Below, in pieces: positions 61,878 through 64,000 of a DNA stretch of 64,000 nucleotides. The translations under genes were made by a program, and so were the position numbers. Location of the stretch: positions 62,001 to 126,000 of the forward strand of contig NZ_CP015963.1 of the NCBI RefSeq assembly GCF_001663155.1. Reading direction: 5' to 3'. This DNA is from Altererythrobacter ishigakiensis (GTDB lineage: Bacteria; Pseudomonadota; Alphaproteobacteria; Sphingomonadales; Sphingomonadaceae). The first letter of the stretch is position 1. Each line of letters begins with the position of its first letter. The notes under the pieces were generated by a model. The model ran no database searches. It was not told the DNA's origin and saw only the letters and a list, made by a program, of their open reading frames with translations.

Positions 61878-63421
61878 CCTGGGCCAAAGAACTCGAAGAA
61901 CTGCGCCGCCGTGAGGAACTCGCCGAGCAAATGGGCGGGCCGGAAAAGGTGGCGCGGCAGCATGGGCGCGGCAAGATGGATGCCCGCGCGCGGCTCGCGG
62001 CGCTGGTCGATGAAGGTAGCTTCCGCGAAATCGGCAAGATCGCGGGCAATGCCACCTATGACGAGAATGGCGATCTGGTCAGCGTGCTCCCCGCGCCATT
62101 CCTGTTCGGCAAGGCAACGATCAATGGCCGCCCGGTGGTAGCAACAGCGGACGATTTCACTATCCGCGGCGGCGCGGCAGATGCGGGCATCAAGCGCAAG
62201 ATGGTGCAGGCCGAACAGATGGCGCATGAGCTGAAGCTGCCGATCATCAAGATGATCGACGGCACCGGCGGCGGCGGATCAGTCAAGACACTCGAGATGA
62301 TCGGCGCGACCTATATTCCTGCCGTTCCGGGCTGGGGTGACACGGTCAAGAACCTCGACACGGTGCCTGTTGTCGCGCTCGCTTTGGGACCAACCGCGGG
62401 CCTTGGCGCGGCACGGATCGCCGCCAGCCACTATTCGATCATGGTGCGCGGCCTCAGCCAGATTTTCGCCGCTGGCCCTGCCGTGGTCGACGGACTGGGC
62501 GAAAGCTACAAGGGCTCGACCGATCACCAACAGGCCAAGGAAGACCTAGGCGGATCGGACATCCACACCCGCAACGGCGTGGTCGATGACGAAGTCGCTT
62601 CTGAAGCCGAAGCTTTCGCCAGAGCGCGCCATTTCCTCTCCTTCATGCCCGAGCATGTCGGCCAACTGGCGCGCCGTTCCAACTGCACAGATCCCGTTCA
62701 CCGCAAGGAAGAAGCGCTGCTCTCCCTCGTCCCGCGCGAAGACAAGCAAGTCTATTCGATGCGGCGCTGCATGGAGATGGTGTTCGACCAAGGCACCGTG
62801 TTCGAAATCGGCAAGATGTGGGGCCGCGCCGCGATAACGGCGCTGGCTCGGCTCGACGGATGGCCAGTAGCAGTGGTCGCAAGCGATCCCAGTTTTCTGG
62901 GCGGATCATGGGATGCGAAGACCAGCGAAAAGGTAGAGCGGTTCGTTAAACTGGCGGACCAGTTCCGGCTGCCGATCGTCCACCTGGTCGACAATCCCGG
63001 ATTCATGATCGGCCGCGAGGCGGAGATGGCGGGCACGATCCGCTACGGCGTGCAGGCGATGAACGCGATCTACAAAGCGACTGTACCGCTGGCGAGCATC
63101 GTGTTGCGCCGCGCCTATGGCATCGCCGGCAGCGCAATGAGCAATGCGGACCTCTACCAATATCGTTTCTGCTGGCCGTCTGGCGATTGGGGCAGCCTAC
63201 CTATCGCTGGCGGGCTGGAAGTCGCCTACAAGTCAGAGCTTGAAGCAGCCGAGGATCCGGAGGCGCTGCTGCAAGAGATCAAGGAACGACTGGGCAAAGT
63301 CACCTCGCCGTTCCGCAGCGCTGAACGCTTCAATGTCGAGGATATTATCGATCCGCGCGACACGCGCCCCTTGTTGTGTGAATTCGCCGATCTGGCCTGG
63401 CGCAAACTGCAGAGCGAGTAG
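61874..63421 (+). CDS. Acyl-CoA carboxylase beta subunit (carboxyltransferase)
   Basis: The start at ATG 61874 (MTWAKELEELRRREEL) gives 515 residues. The two crotonase-like lobes are visible: GSFREIGKIAGNATYDENG, MIDGTGGGGSVKT, ALGPTAGLGAARIAASH; and later DNPGFMIGREAE, ATVPLASIVLRRAYG with IAGSAMSNADLYQYRF. It transfers carboxyl from biotin to an acyl-CoA. Size and motifs are those of the PCC/ACC-beta group. It completes the carboxylase with the alpha gene 124 bases upstream. Confidence 0.92.
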   Translation: MTWAKELEELRRREELAEQMGGPEKVARQHGRGKMDARARLAALVDEGSFREIGKIAGNATYDENGDLVSVLPAPFLFGKATINGRPVVATADDFTIRGGAADAGIKRKMVQAEQMAHELKLPIIKMIDGTGGGGSVKTLEMIGATYIPAVPGWGDTVKNLDTVPVVALALGPTAGLGAARIAASHYSIMVRGLSQIFAAGPAVVDGLGESYKGSTDHQQAKEDLGGSDIHTRNGVVDDEVASEAEAFARARHFLSFMPEHVGQLARRSNCTDPVHRKEEALLSLVPREDKQVYSMRRCMEMVFDQGTVFEIGKMWGRAAITALARLDGWPVAVVASDPSFLGGSWDAKTSEKVERFVKLADQFRLPIVHLVDNPGFMIGREAEMAGTIRYGVQAMNAIYKATVPLASIVLRRAYGIAGSAMSNADLYQYRFCWPSGDWGSLPIAGGLEVAYKSELEAAEDPEALLQEIKERLGKVTSPFRSAERFNVEDIIDPRDTRPLLCEFADLAWRKLQSE

Positions 63422-63430
63422 CGCCTTGGC

Positions 63431-64000
63431 TCAACCCTGCATGATATCGTGCATTTCCAGATAGCGACGCGCCTGGTTGGGGCGGCGGAACAACTTTCCG
63501 CGCTCGCTGTAAAGCACCAGCACAAGCGCGGTCGACGCGCATAACGCCATTGCAATCCCAAGCGGCAACGCTGTGCCATCATAGGCCTGACCAATCAGCC
63601 CCCCGAGCACCGCGCCTGTCACCATCCGCACACTTGTTTGCGCAGAAGATGCCGCACCTGCAATCTGCTGAAAAGGCTGCATCGCGATGGAGCTGAAGTT
63701 CGCCCCGACAAAGCCAAGCATAGTCATGTTGAGAGCAATCAGCGGAACGAATTCCCATAACGTCTGGTCAGGTCTGCTGGCCGAGAGCACTTGCAGCAGA
63801 CTGACAATAAGGAAGCCGATCAGAGCGGTATGGCTGACGCGGCGCGCGCCGAACTTTTCGACAATGCGCGAGTTGGTGAAGCTGGCGATCACCATGCCTA
63901 TGATCGACGCGCCAAATATCAACGCGAAAAAATTGCCCGCCCCAAAGCTTTCCGCGATCAGCTGCTGCGATGAATTGAGAAAACCGAACAATGATCCGAA
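63431..64000 (-). CDS. MFS drug transporter, Bcr/CflA-like (partial, N-terminus beyond window)
   Basis: The frame is open to base 64000, so about 189 C-terminal codons are visible and the start lies outside. Five or six hydrophobic segments (FGSLFGFLNSSQQLIAESFG, FFALIFGASIIGMVIASFTN and others) and SSIAMQPFQQIAGAASSAQ match the second half of Bcr/CflA-type multidrug efflux permeases. It is convergent with the carboxylase beta gene (nine bases apart). Confidence 0.8.
   Translation of the reverse strand, partial: FGSLFGFLNSSQQLIAESFGAGNFFALIFGASIIGMVIASFTNSRIVEKFGARRVSHTALIGFLIVSLLQVLSASRPDQTLWEFVPLIALNMTMLGFVGANFSSIAMQPFQQIAGAASSAQTSVRMVTGAVLGGLIGQAYDGTALPLGIAMALCASTALVLVLYSERGKLFRRPNQARRYLEMHDIMQG

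Overview
The window looks like a chromosomal segment of an aerobic, carotenoid-making alphaproteobacterium, most likely Sphingomonadales close to Erythrobacter/Altererythrobacter. This rests on the crtY-crtI-(LOG)-crtB operon, a large TonB-dependent receptor, several acyl-CoA dehydrogenase operons, secreted dipeptidases and amidohydrolases, a DUF2585 protein, and a moderate-to-high GC content. I see no rRNA, tRNA, insertion sequence or CRISPR array. Gene density is high. The longest stretch without a gene is about 290 bases (34188-34478).

Layout. (1) 1-4174, minus: a chromosomal-type type IV secretion operon, virB1-virB2-virB3-virB4-virB6, cut by the left edge. (2) 4303-8241: an aldo/keto reductase-SDR-acyl-CoA dehydrogenase operon, a small unknown protein and a flavin reductase. 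(3) 8345-15032, minus: a TonB receptor with a clear terminator, then an iron(III) ABC importer (ATPase, permease, binding lipoprotein) with a Fur-like palindrome upstream. (4) 15201-19832: a Na+/sugar symporter facing a tightly overlapped Gfo/Idh - aldo/keto reductase - TauD operon. (5) 19901-28301: fatty-acid-type catabolism. A minus operon holds two acyl-CoA dehydrogenases and an SDR. A plus group holds a GPH transporter, an ACAD11-like dehydrogenase, a zinc alcohol dehydrogenase and an ACAD10/11-type kinase. Three copies of a 12-bp element lie between the divergent halves. (6) 28308-36248: secreted or periplasmic proteases, dapD, a SWIB protein, a PEBP-like protein and an Mpo1-like protein. 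(7) 36245-41411: small stress and housekeeping genes around an unusual photolyase-like gene with an EcfG-type promoter. (8) 41444-44713: a ring-cleavage dioxygenase, then thiC under a TPP riboswitch with an overlapping RidA lipoprotein gene. (9) 44752-49312: a Baeyer-Villiger-type monooxygenase divergent from a nitronate monooxygenase/FMO pair, with a perfect FNR-type box between. (10) 49345-55431: a PqqB-like hydrolase, an amidohydrolase, an S9 peptidase, a MipA/OmpV protein and DUF2585. (11) 55545-63421: the carotenoid operon running straight into a biotin-dependent acyl-CoA carboxylase, alpha subunit - 43-aa ORF - beta subunit. (12) From 63431 to the right edge: the C-terminal part of an MFS drug transporter.

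How the genes work together. The iron importer and its operator form one unit. The acyl-CoA dehydrogenases, SDRs and acyl-CoA carboxylase serve acyl-CoA breakdown. The 24762-28301 trio reads as a split version of the animal ACAD10/11 4-hydroxy-acid pathway. CrtB, CrtI and CrtY take GGPP to beta-carotene; crtE and later tailoring genes are not in the window. All assignments come from reading the sequence. No searches were run.
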